Source: Streptomyces seoulensis (GTDB lineage: Bacteria; Actinomycetota; Actinomycetes; Streptomycetales; Streptomycetaceae). From it: a stretch of DNA of 64,000 nucleotides. A program made the translations under genes and the position numbers. Location of the stretch: assembly GCF_004328625.1 (NCBI RefSeq), contig NZ_CP032229.1:1302001-1366000 (forward strand), written 5' to 3'. This document shows, one piece after another, positions 25,748 to 33,686 of this stretch (position 1 is the stretch's first letter; the number at the start of each line of letters is the position of its first letter). The notes beneath the pieces are model-generated. The model searched no databases. It was not told where the DNA came from and saw nothing but the letters and a program-made list of their open reading frames with translations.

Positions 25748-26356
25748 TCAGCTGCCGTCGCGCAGGTCGGCGGGCCAGGTGGTCCGGAACTCCAGGTGGT
25801 CGTAGGTCACCACGCAGCCCTCGCCGAGGGGGGACTGGGTCATGAAGCCGATGAGAGCGGCGCCGGTCTCCTTCTCGTCGCCGAGGGTGAAGAGGCGGAC
25901 GAAGGTCCAGCGTTCGCCGTCGCGGGAGGCGTGGAAGGCCAGTGCGCGGCCGGTGCGGCTCACCCGGAGCCAGACGGAACTGCCGGGCACGGTGAAGGAG
26001 TTGGCGTCGTCGGAGTGGCCCCGGGTGACCACCGTGCAGATGGTGGGCACGTCCGGGGAGTTCTCCAGGCAGAGCTTGGCCCAGGCCCGGTCGCCGACGT
26101 GGACGTAGAGCACCCCGGCGTCGAAGGCGGCGTTGAAGCCGACCGTGACGCGGGCGATCAGCTGGAAGTCGCCCTCGGGCGCGCCGAGGAGCCGGGGCGC
26201 GTCGGCGGCCGGGTCCAGCGCCTCCCCGGTCGGCGTGACGAACCGGTCCTGCCGGGGCCCGGCCCAGCCGGTGAGCACGCCCTTCTCGTACGACCAGTGC
26301 CCGTCGGGGCCGTATGTCCGCAGGGGGAAGGGGAGTTCGGGAAGCTCTATGTCCAT
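25748..26356 (-). CDS. DUF1349-type beta-sandwich protein
   Basis: A 202-residue protein matching the DUF1349 (regulation-of-enolase-1-like) family of concanavalin-like folds. Typical parts are LLGAPEGDFQLIARVTVGFNAAFDAGVLYVHVGD, WAKLCLENSPDVPTICTVVTRGHSDDAN and the closing GFMTQSPLGEGCVVTYDHLEF. There is no signal peptide or membrane helix. Members probably bind a carbohydrate or small ligand, but no reaction is known. ATG at 26356, 26 bases after the aldehyde dehydrogenase stop on the same strand. Confidence 0.78.
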   Translation of the reverse strand: MDIELPELPFPLRTYGPDGHWSYEKGVLTGWAGPRQDRFVTPTGEALDPAADAPRLLGAPEGDFQLIARVTVGFNAAFDAGVLYVHVGDRAWAKLCLENSPDVPTICTVVTRGHSDDANSFTVPGSSVWLRVSRTGRALAFHASRDGERWTFVRLFTLGDEKETGAALIGFMTQSPLGEGCVVTYDHLEFRTTWPADLRDGS

Positions 26357-26382
26357 CGGGCGATTCTCGCAGCCGTCGCGCG

Positions 26383-27909
26383 TCAGCGTTCGAGGACTCC
26401 GTCGTACCGGCGGGGCAGGCCGAGCGGGTTGTCGTCGCGCAGCTCGGGCGGGAGCAGCGGCTCGGGGGTGTTCTGGTAGGCGACCGGGCGCAGCCAGCGT
26501 TCGACGGCGGTGCCGCCGACCGAGGTCGAGGTGGAGGTGGTGGCGGGGTAGGGGCCCCCGTGGTGCTGGGCCGGGGCCACCGCGACCCCGGTAGGCCAGC
26601 CGTCGACCAGGACCCGGCCCGCCAGCGGGGTCAGCCGGGCCAGCAGCGCGGCCGCGTCCCCCTCCCCCGCCGCCTCGGCCGGGGAGAGCTGCACGGTCGC
26701 GGTGAGGCTGCCCGGCAGCCGCTCCAGCACGGCGGTCAGCTCGTCCTCGTCCGTGTAGCGGGCGACCACGGTGACGGGGCCGAAGCACTCCTCCAGCAGC
26801 GGCGCGTGGGCGTCCTCGGTGAGCCGGGCGGCGGGGACGGTGAGGAAGCCCGCGCCGACCGTGTGCGCCCCGGCCGCGCCCGGGGTGACGGGCGAGTCCA
26901 CGTCGGGCAGGGCGGTGCGTTCGCCGACGCCCGCGAGGAAGGCGTCCCGCATCCGGTGGTCGAGCAGCACGCCGGGCTCGGTGTCGCTGACGGCGTCGGT
27001 GAGCGCCTTGACCAGGCCGTCGCCGTGCGCTCCTGCGGGGACCAGCACCAGGCCGGGCTTCACGCAGAACTGGCCGACGCCGAGGGTCATGGAGGCGGCG
27101 AGTCCTGCGCCGATGTCCTGGGCGCGCTCGGCGGCCGCGTCCTCGGTGACCACGACCGGGTTGAGCGAGCCGAGTTCGCCGTGGAAGGGGATCGGCACCG
27201 GGCGGGCGGCGGCCGCGTCGAACAGGGCCCGGCCGCCGCGCACCGATCCGGTGAAGCCCGCGGCGGCGACCAGGGGGTGCTCGATCAGGTCGACGCCCGC
27301 GGTGAAGCCGTGCACCAGGCCGACGACGCCCGCGGGCAGCCCGTGCGCGGTGGCGGCCCGGCGCAGCACCTTGGCGACCAGCTCGGACAGCGCCGGGTGG
27401 TCGGGGTGGGCCTTGACCACGACGGGGCAGCCGGCGGCGAGCGCGCTCGCGGTGTCGCCGCCCGCGACGGAGAAGGCGAAGGGGAAGTTGGAGGCGGCGT
27501 AGACGGCCACCACGCCGAGCGGGATCTTCCAGCGGCGCAGGTCCGGCACGGGCGGGGTGGCGGCGGGGTCGGGGTGGTCGATGACGACGTCAAGGAAGGC
27601 GCCCTCGTCGACCAGATCGGCGAAGGCCCGCAACTGGTAGGCGGTGCGGGCGAGTTCACCGGTGAGCCGGACGGGGCCGAGGGCGGTCTCGGCGTCGGCG
27701 ACCTCGATCAGCAGCGCGCTGACCGTCTCCAGGCCGGTGGCCGCCTCACGGAGGAAGGCGGCGCGTACGGCGCGGTCCGCGAGGGCGCCGCGCGCGGCGT
27801 GCGCCTCCCGGACGGTGGCGTCCACCTCGTCGGCCGTGGCTTCCACCGCGACCTGCTCCCGGTGCTTCCCCGTACGTGGGTCGACACTCCAGACTGGTGC
27901 TGCTGTCAC
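26383..27909 (-). CDS. Aldehyde dehydrogenase (alpha-ketoglutarate-semialdehyde type)
   Basis: A 508-residue NAD(P)+-dependent ALDH. Key blocks are the fold motif VYAASNFPFAFSVAGGDTASALAAGCPVVVKAH, the GFTGSV coenzyme loop, catalytic Glu in PFHGELGSLNPVVV and catalytic Cys in TLGVGQFCVKPGLV. This subgroup oxidises 2-oxoglutarate semialdehyde at the end of pentose, glucarate or hydroxyproline breakdown. GTG at 27909 has GGAGGG nine bases upstream; the frame is open well beyond it but that part is non-coding. It is divergent from an IclR regulator; no other catabolic gene is adjacent. Confidence 0.85.
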   Translation of the reverse strand: MTAAPVWSVDPRTGKHREQVAVEATADEVDATVREAHAARGALADRAVRAAFLREAATGLETVSALLIEVADAETALGPVRLTGELARTAYQLRAFADLVDEGAFLDVVIDHPDPAATPPVPDLRRWKIPLGVVAVYAASNFPFAFSVAGGDTASALAAGCPVVVKAHPDHPALSELVAKVLRRAATAHGLPAGVVGLVHGFTAGVDLIEHPLVAAAGFTGSVRGGRALFDAAAARPVPIPFHGELGSLNPVVVTEDAAAERAQDIGAGLAASMTLGVGQFCVKPGLVLVPAGAHGDGLVKALTDAVSDTEPGVLLDHRMRDAFLAGVGERTALPDVDSPVTPGAAGAHTVGAGFLTVPAARLTEDAHAPLLEECFGPVTVVARYTDEDELTAVLERLPGSLTATVQLSPAEAAGEGDAAALLARLTPLAGRVLVDGWPTGVAVAPAQHHGGPYPATTSTSTSVGGTAVERWLRPVAYQNTPEPLLPPELRDDNPLGLPRRYDGVLER

Positions 27910-27960
27910 CGCGGTTTCCCTCCGGACAAGGCCGCTCTGCCGGGATTCGGCCATCGGCTC

Positions 27961-27976
27961 GTTCGATATGCTGAAC
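27961..27976. promoter_or_regulatory. Candidate IclR operator in divergent gap
   Basis: GTTCGATATGCTGAAC is an imperfect palindrome with GTTC/GAAC ends around an AT-containing core, like half-sites of IclR-family operators in actinomycetes. It lies about 52 bases before the aldehyde dehydrogenase start and about 108 bases before the iclR-like start, in the 174-base divergent gap. Function is inference. Confidence 0.45.
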
Positions 27977-28083
27977 GCCGTCTCTGATGGTGAATGAGCT
28001 GCTCGGAGACTATAGGGCGGGGGCCCGTTGTTTCCAGGGCTCCGCGGCCCCCGGGCGACGGCCGAGCGAAGGGTCCAGGAGCG

Positions 28084-28857
28084 ATGACGACAGCCGATGC
28101 GGGCGGCGGGGCGCAGGTCAAGTCCGCGGTGCGGACGGTGGAGCTGCTGGAGTACTTCGCGGGGCGGCCCGGCATGCACTCCCTGGCGGACGTGCAGGAG
28201 GCCGTCGGCTATCCCAAGTCCAGCCTGTACATGCTGCTGCGCACGCTGGTGGAGCTGGGCTGGGTGGAGACGGACGCGACCGGCACCCGGTACGGCATCG
28301 GGGTACGGGCGCTGCTGGTCGGCACCTCCTACATCGACGGCGACGAGGTGGTCGCGGCGGCCCGGCCGGCGCTGGACCGGCTCGCGGACGACACCACCGA
28401 GACCATCCACCTGGCCCGGCTGGACGGCACCAACGTGGTCTATCTCGCCACCCGCCAGTCCCAGCACTACCTGCGCCCCTTCACCCGCGTCGGCCGCCGG
28501 CTCCCCGCGCACTCGACCTCGCTGGGCAAGGCGCTGCTGGCCACGCACACCGACGACCAGGTACGGGCGCTGCTGCCCGAGAAGCTCCCCGCGCTCACCG
28601 AGCACACGGTGACCGACCGGGAGGAGCTGATCGCCGAGCTGCACCGCATCCGCGAGCAGGGCTATGCCGTGGACCGCGAGGAGAACACCCTCGGCCTGCG
28701 CTGCTTCGGCGTCGCGGTGCCGTACCGCACCCCGGCCCGGGACGCCGTGAGCTGCTCGGTCCCGGTGGCCCGGCTGACCCCGGCGCACGAGCAGATGGTC
28801 AAGGACGCGCTGCTGGACGCGCGGGACCGGCTGACGCTGGCGACGCGGCGGCTGTGA
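28084..28857 (+). CDS. IclR-family transcriptional regulator
   Basis: A 257-residue regulator: N-terminal winged helix-turn-helix (VKSAVRTVELLEYFAGRPGMHSLADVQEAVGYPKSSLYMLLRTL) and C-terminal IclR effector domain (RPALDRLADDTTETIHLARLDG, LPAHSTSLGKALLA, GYAVDREENTLGLRCFGVAVPY). ATG at 28084 follows CAGGAGCG; upstream in-frame codons have no HTH-like sequence. Divergent from the aldehyde dehydrogenase, which it probably controls together with itself. Confidence 0.9.
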   Translation: MTTADAGGGAQVKSAVRTVELLEYFAGRPGMHSLADVQEAVGYPKSSLYMLLRTLVELGWVETDATGTRYGIGVRALLVGTSYIDGDEVVAAARPALDRLADDTTETIHLARLDGTNVVYLATRQSQHYLRPFTRVGRRLPAHSTSLGKALLATHTDDQVRALLPEKLPALTEHTVTDREELIAELHRIREQGYAVDREENTLGLRCFGVAVPYRTPARDAVSCSVPVARLTPAHEQMVKDALLDARDRLTLATRRL

Positions 28858-28924
28858 GCGGTCGCCGCACACGATTCCGGCACGTCCGACACTGAAAATC
28901 TGAACATGTGATGAGAACCGTGTC

Positions 28925-28951
28925 CGGGAGGGAACGGAACCGGTCCTCCCG
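28925..28951. terminator. Short hairpin after the IclR gene
   Basis: CGGGAGG (28925-28931) pairs with CCTCCCG (28945-28951) around a 13-base loop. It lies 67 bases after the iclR-like stop and 18 bases before the penicillin-binding protein start, so it may be a terminator or part of that leader. There is no T tract. Confidence 0.35.
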
Positions 28952-28969
28952 CTCGTCTTCCCCTGCGCC

Positions 28970-30427
28970 ATGAACAAGACGATCAGGCGCGCCGCCGTCT
29001 TCTCCCTGCTGCTCGTACTCGCCCTGCTGCTCCGGTCGACCTGGGTGCAGTTCTACGACGGCAAGGCCCTCGCGGACGCCCCGGAGAACCGCCGGAACGC
29101 GATCGGCACCTACTCCCGCCCGCTCGGCGACATCGTCGTGGGCGGCAAGGCGGTCACCGGGTCGGGCCGGGTCAGCAAGAGCGACCTCGCGTACAAGCGG
29201 ACGTATACCGACGGCTCGCTGTACGCGGCGGTCACCGGCTACGCCTCGCAGGCGTACGCCCCCACGCAACTGGAGGGCGTCTACGCCGACCTGCTCAACG
29301 GCACGGACACGCGGCTGCGCACCGTCATGGACACGGTCACCGGGCGGCGGGCCGACCCGGGCAACGTGATCACCACGATCGACCCGGCCGTGCAGAAGGC
29401 CGGCTACCGGGCGCTGGGCGGCAACACGGGCGGCGCGGTGGCGCTCGACCCGAAGACCGGCAAGATCCTCGCCGTGGTCTCGACGCCGTCCTACGACCCC
29501 TCGGCGCTGACCTCCGCGAACACGGCGGGCTCGGCCTGGCAGAAGCTCACCACCGACAAGGCGAAGCCGCTGGTCAACCGGGCGATGCGGCAGCCGCTGC
29601 CGCCCGGCTCGACCTTCAAGCTGGTCGTGGCGGCGGCCGCGCTGGAGGACGGGCTGTACCCGGACGTGGACCGGCCCACCGACAGCCCGGTGCCCTACAC
29701 CCCGCCGGGCACCACCCGCGAGCTGCCGAACGAGAACACCGCGGCGCCCTGCGAGAACGCCTCGATCCGGGTGGCCCTCCAGTACTCCTGCAACAACGTC
29801 TTCGGCAAGCTCGCCGTCGATCTGGGCCAGGACAAGGTGCGGGCCATGGCGGAGAAGTTCGGCTTCGACGACGACAAGCTGGACGTCCCCGTACGGGCCT
29901 ACCAGAGTGTGTATCCGGCCCACATGGACAAGGCGCTCACCGCGTTGTCCGGCATCGGGCAGTACGACGTCACCGCCACCCCGCTCCAGATGGCCATGGT
30001 GTCCTCCGCCATAGCGAACGGCGGGGAGCTGGTGGCGCCCCATATGGTGTCGCAGCTCACCACCGGCGACGGCGATGTGTTGCAGGACTTCGGGGACGCG
30101 GACCGCCAGCGGATCGTCAGCGCCCGTACCGCCGAGCAGCTCCAGTCCGCGATGCAGACGGTGGTCCGGGACGGCACCGGCCGCAACGCGCTCATCGACG
30201 GGGTGACGGTCGGCGGCAAGACCGGCACCGCCCAGCACGGCCCCAACAACAGCGCGACGCCGTACGCCTGGTTCACCGCGTACGGCAAGTCGGACAGCAC
30301 GGGCAAGGAGGTGGCCGTGGCGGTGATGGTCGAGCAGTCCGGCGCGGCCCGCTCGGAGGTCAGCGGCAACGGGCTCGCGGCTCCGGTGGCCCGCGCGATG
30401 ATGGCGGCGGCGCTCAAGCGGAGCTGA
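28970..30427 (+). CDS. Penicillin-binding protein (transpeptidase)
   Basis: A 485-residue membrane-anchored D,D-transpeptidase related to PbpA. One N-terminal membrane helix (AVFSLLLVLALLLRSTWVQF) is followed by a short non-catalytic region and the transpeptidase domain with all three motifs: PGSTFK (Ser214), YSCNN (SCN, ~274) and KTGTAQ (~418). It cross-links peptidoglycan outside the membrane. It is not next to ftsW/rodA-type partners here, so it is an additional copy. ATG at 28970. Confidence 0.93.
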   Translation: MNKTIRRAAVFSLLLVLALLLRSTWVQFYDGKALADAPENRRNAIGTYSRPLGDIVVGGKAVTGSGRVSKSDLAYKRTYTDGSLYAAVTGYASQAYAPTQLEGVYADLLNGTDTRLRTVMDTVTGRRADPGNVITTIDPAVQKAGYRALGGNTGGAVALDPKTGKILAVVSTPSYDPSALTSANTAGSAWQKLTTDKAKPLVNRAMRQPLPPGSTFKLVVAAAALEDGLYPDVDRPTDSPVPYTPPGTTRELPNENTAAPCENASIRVALQYSCNNVFGKLAVDLGQDKVRAMAEKFGFDDDKLDVPVRAYQSVYPAHMDKALTALSGIGQYDVTATPLQMAMVSSAIANGGELVAPHMVSQLTTGDGDVLQDFGDADRQRIVSARTAEQLQSAMQTVVRDGTGRNALIDGVTVGGKTGTAQHGPNNSATPYAWFTAYGKSDSTGKEVAVAVMVEQSGAARSEVSGNGLAAPVARAMMAAALKRS

Positions 30428-30461
30428 GCGCCGCCGCCATCGACAGGATGCGACGGGTCCG

Positions 30462-31259
30462 TCAGGAGACGAAGTACGTCGGGTTGGGCAGCTTGTACGT
30501 GCGGTCGGCGTAGCCGCCGTCCAGGTCGGAGTACTGGTCGCCGAAGTTGGCGATGATCTCGTACCCGAGGTCCTGCTCGATGTGCTTGCGGGTGCCGCCC
30601 TTGTACTGGACGGTGGTGCAGGTCCAGGTGCCCGGCGTGGCGCAACCGGACAGGTAGGCGGGCGGGTTGGCCTTGTCCTTGAGGAACATGTGGCCGGCGT
30701 CCAGGTTGACGTCGGCGCCGACCTTCCTCAGGTTCTCCACCGCTCCGGCGCGCTGGGACTCGCTCAGGCCGGAGTTGTAGAACACCGTGACGCCCTTGGC
30801 GGTGGCGTACCGCACCAGCTCCGGGCTGCCGAAGACCTCGGGGCGGTCGGCGCGGTTCACGTAGTCGTTCCAGGTGGCGGAGTCGTACGTGTAGTTGTAG
30901 CGCTTCTCGTAGTCGAGGCTCAGCAGCAGGGTGTCGTCGATGTCGAACACCACGGCCGGCTTCTCGCCCCGGTGGTGGGCCTTGCGGGCCGCCTTGTCGA
31001 TGTACCGCTTGGCGTCGGCGTCGATCCGCGCCAGGTCCTTGGCGTACGGACTGGTCGGCGACGCCTGGTACTTGCCCGCGCTGTCGGCGGTGGTGCCGTA
31101 GTAGGTGTCGATGTCCTTCACCAGGAGCCCGATGTTGTACGGCTCGTGCGTGGAGTTCGCCGTCGACTGCCCGGCGGTGGCCGCCCCGGCGCCGTACAGC
31201 GCACCCCCGGCAAGCGCACAGGCGGCGGTGGCGGCCGCGATCCGAAGTGATTTATGCAT
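30462..31259 (-). CDS. Secreted HAD-family acid phosphatase
   Basis: A 265-residue exported class B/lipoprotein-e(P4)-like acid phosphatase. A signal peptide is clear (SLRIAAATAACALAGGALYGAGAATAG). The catalytic motif I is KPAVVFDIDDTLLLSLDYEKR, with TVFYNSGLSESQR as motif II and IIANFGDQYSDLDGG as motif IV. It hydrolyses phosphomonoesters outside the cell. Two C-terminal cysteines (SGCATPGTWTC) may form a disulfide. ATG at 31259 precedes the signal peptide; the longer open frame upstream is spurious. Convergent with the penicillin-binding protein gene. Confidence 0.88.
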   Translation of the reverse strand: MHKSLRIAAATAACALAGGALYGAGAATAGQSTANSTHEPYNIGLLVKDIDTYYGTTADSAGKYQASPTSPYAKDLARIDADAKRYIDKAARKAHHRGEKPAVVFDIDDTLLLSLDYEKRYNYTYDSATWNDYVNRADRPEVFGSPELVRYATAKGVTVFYNSGLSESQRAGAVENLRKVGADVNLDAGHMFLKDKANPPAYLSGCATPGTWTCTTVQYKGGTRKHIEQDLGYEIIANFGDQYSDLDGGYADRTYKLPNPTYFVS

Positions 31260-31636
31260 GACAGGAGTTCTACGCGCGTAAGCGCTGCCGCGCGACGGAC
31301 GTTGCAGGATCGAGATCAAGCCAGTCCCTGCGGGGCTTGGCGGGGGTGCTCTGCGGGCGGGCCGAGAGGCGCGGGGGTGCCTGCGGGCGCCGCTCGGCTC
31401 GGCGCGAGACCCTCGCGGGCCAGGCGGGTTGTCCACCGCGACGGGGGCTCCACGGGCGTTAGGGCGCCTGCGGGCGTCATCCGGCTTGGCGCCGCGCCTT
31501 GTCCGGCGGACGCCGGTTGGGGCGTCTCGCGGCAGCGCGGGGGCGGGCCCTGTGGACGTCATCCGGCTGAGTGCCGGGGCCGGTTCGGCGGCAGCCGGAG
31601 CACACTCCTCGCGGCGAGCCGACCGGGCTTATGACC
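31260..31636. repeat. 377-base gap with degenerate interspersed repeat
   Basis: No gene is supported in this gap. Three related ~20-27-base units begin near 31379, 31466 and 31548 (spacing 87 and 82), best described by (G/C)CCTG(C/T)GG(G/A)CG followed by TCATCCGGCT; CGTCATCCGGCT is exact at 31475-31486 and 31557-31568. The first unit has diverged in its second half. Frames are open only because of extreme GC content. Confidence 0.5.
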
Positions 31637-32224
31637 CTACGGGCGCCACTCCGGGTCGCGGCCGCTCAGGCCCACCGCTCGGGTCAGGAGGGGGGAGTCC
31701 GGGGGGACTTCGATGACCGGGCCGAAGAGGCCGTCGCCTCGGTTGGGGTCTTCGGCGGCGGCGAGGAGGAAGCCGTAGGCGGAGGCCAGGGCGGGGAGGT
31801 CGGGGGTGTAGGGGAGGTCGAGGGCGCGGGCCAGGTCCCAGCCGTGGATGACCAGTTCGTCGGCGGCGACGGCGCCCGCGATCCCACCGGGGAGGTCCAC
31901 TCCGCCGGCGCGGGTCTCCCCCGTCCAGGCGGCGGGGTCGCGCCAGGCGTCGGCCAGTTCGTCCAGCGCCTTGGGCAGTTCCTCACGCCAGTCCGGGGGC
32001 AGAGCGGGGACGGCGGCTTCAGGGCTGGTGTCGGTCGTGGGGCCCAGGTCCTTGCGGGCGGCGTCCCGGAAGGCGAGGGACAGGTGCAGGAGGTGTCCGA
32101 GCAGGTCGCTTACCGGGGTGTCGGGACACGGCGTCGGCGCCGCGAGCTGCTCGTCGCGCACGGCCTCGGCCAGCCGTGCGACGATCCGGGCCTGCGGGCC
32201 GAGATCCAGGGTCGGGTCGGTCAT
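31637..32224 (-). CDS. TIGR03086-like / mycothiol-dependent maleylpyruvate isomerase-fold protein
   Basis: A 195-residue DinB-like four-helix protein. The characteristic N-terminal part reads LAAPTPCPDTPVSDLLGHLLHLSL, and the metal-ligand-type histidines lie in LLGHLLHL and ELVIHGWDLARALD. Members of this group are metal-binding and often mycothiol-linked. There is no signal peptide. ATG at 32224 has a GGAG-type ribosome-binding site (GCGAGGAGACC). Substrate unknown. Confidence 0.78.
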   Translation of the reverse strand: MTDPTLDLGPQARIVARLAEAVRDEQLAAPTPCPDTPVSDLLGHLLHLSLAFRDAARKDLGPTTDTSPEAAVPALPPDWREELPKALDELADAWRDPAAWTGETRAGGVDLPGGIAGAVAADELVIHGWDLARALDLPYTPDLPALASAYGFLLAAAEDPNRGDGLFGPVIEVPPDSPLLTRAVGLSGRDPEWRP

Positions 32225-32305
32225 GTCGGTCTCCTCGCGGGTGCGCGCCGGGCGTACGGAGGGGTGACCGGCCGGCCGCCGGAAACTCATCGGCGCCCGG
32301 CCTCC

Positions 32306-33457
32306 TCACCACCCCGCGAGTCCCTCCCGCACCGCCGCCAGGTCCGCGTCCGAGGCCAGGCCCGCGTGGTACAGCCGCAGCTCGTTCGCCCCCTCGTCCC
32401 GTGCGCGTGCCGCGTCCGCCGCGAGGGCCGACGGGTTTCCGCCCATGCCGGAGACCACCGTCAGGTTGGCCGCCAGAACCGCCCCCTCCCCCGCGTGCCC
32501 TGCGAAGGGTGCCAGACGGTGTGTGCCGTCCACACAGGGGACGACCACACCGTCCGCCCGAGAGAGTATGTGCGCCGGGTCCACCCCCGCGTTCGCCCCG
32601 CAGTGATAGGACACCGGGTCCACGTGCAGCAGGACCCGGAACCCCTCGGGAGCGGCCCCGCGCACCGCCGCGACGGCCTCCTCCTGGAGCGAGCCGGCCA
32701 CCGACTCGCGCCACGCCCGCGTGGCCGCCGCCGTCTCCACGCCGAGCCCCCGCTCCACGTACTCCCAGCCACCGTCCCCGGCCCCCCGCCACACCGGCTC
32801 CAGCGCGGCCCGGACACCGGCGGCCAGCTCGTCCGGGTCCAGGCCGTACCCCTCCGCGCAGGCCGGGCAGAAGCACAGCGACATCAGGTACTGCCCCGCC
32901 TCCCCCAGCGCCACCCCGCCCGTCTTGTCGTGGGCGTGCAGATGCGCGAGGCCGTACCAGCCGAGGGACTCCAGTTCGGTGCCGGTGGCGCCGGGGCGGA
33001 CGGCGGCCTCGGCGGCGAGCGCGGTGAGGTAGGCACGGACCCGGGGCTGGGCGATGCAGGGGGCCCACGGGTAGCGGTCGCCGTAGGCGTTGACGACGGA
33101 GGTCTCCGGATGCTCGGCGCCCATACGGGAGTTGTGCGCGAGGACGACCCAACTGTGCACCTCCAGACCGGCGGAGGCGAACGCGGAGGCCGCCTCGCCG
33201 AAGGCGTCACCGGGCGCCCAGTCACCGGCCGGGTGGGGCCGGAGGTCACGGCCGGCCCAGAAGCCGCCGGGGGGATACAGCACCGCCGCGTACTCGGCCG
33301 TGACGATCCGGTGGCGGGGATGACGCGGGGTCAGCGCACGCGTGGAGTGGTAGGCGGCCGCCAGCGTCACCTGCGCGACCCCCAGCGAGGCGATCCGGGC
33401 CGGGGCCTCGGGGTCTCCGTTGACGTCCCAGGGGTAGACGAACGCCGACGCCCGCAC
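32306..33457 (-). CDS. Unrecognised 383-residue protein with CFCPAC motif
   Basis: I do not recognise a characterised function. The protein begins RASAFVYPWDVNGDPEAPARI and has blocks that suggest a TIM-barrel-like sugar enzyme: HSWVVLAHNSRMGAEHPE, LCFCPACAEGYGLD (two nearby Cys pairs), GFRVLLHVDPVSYHCGANAG and ANELRLYHAGLA near the end. No signal peptide. GTG at 33457 follows GGAGGAA; earlier frame is probably non-coding. It is divergent from a uronate-dehydrogenase-like SDR and close to a sugar ABC operon, so a carbohydrate role is a reasonable inference. Confidence 0.7.
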   Translation of the reverse strand: MRASAFVYPWDVNGDPEAPARIASLGVAQVTLAAAYHSTRALTPRHPRHRIVTAEYAAVLYPPGGFWAGRDLRPHPAGDWAPGDAFGEAASAFASAGLEVHSWVVLAHNSRMGAEHPETSVVNAYGDRYPWAPCIAQPRVRAYLTALAAEAAVRPGATGTELESLGWYGLAHLHAHDKTGGVALGEAGQYLMSLCFCPACAEGYGLDPDELAAGVRAALEPVWRGAGDGGWEYVERGLGVETAAATRAWRESVAGSLQEEAVAAVRGAAPEGFRVLLHVDPVSYHCGANAGVDPAHILSRADGVVVPCVDGTHRLAPFAGHAGEGAVLAANLTVVSGMGGNPSALAADAARARDEGANELRLYHAGLASDADLAAVREGLAGW

Positions 33458-33604
33458 GTGTTCCTCCTCCGGCGGCCCGACCGCACCACCAGGCAGCAGG
33501 CTGACCGGCGTCCGCATGTGTGAACGCTACGAGCCCCCGCCGGACCGGTCAAGGTCACGCGCACCCCGTATCCACCAGCCGATTGACCGCATCCCGCAAC
33601 CCAC

Positions 33605-33648
33605 TTGACCCACCCCGACCCCCTCTTTAACTTCACCAAGTATGTGAA
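33605..33648 (+). promoter_or_regulatory. Promoter and operator-like repeat before SDR gene
   Basis: TTGACC (33605-33610), a 17-base spacer and TAACTT (33628-33633) form a good vegetative-type promoter. TTCAC-N7-GTGAA (33632-33648) overlaps the end of the -10 and the probable start point, a position suited to a repressor. The SDR start codon is 38 bases further on. The regulator is not identified. Confidence 0.55.
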
Positions 33649-33686
33649 CGAGCCCCGACCGGCCGGACCACGCGAGGAGACCCCAC

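Noticed and set aside
27910..28977. N-terminal extension of the aldehyde dehydrogenase frame (864 codons in total)
   Set aside because: The extension is antisense to the IclR gene and low-complexity; a strong ribosome-binding site and the family N-terminus place the start at 27909.
31260..31636. Second CRISPR-like array
   Set aside because: The repeated units are only partly similar, the spacing differs (87 and 82), and the inter-unit sequence is itself GC-repeat-like.
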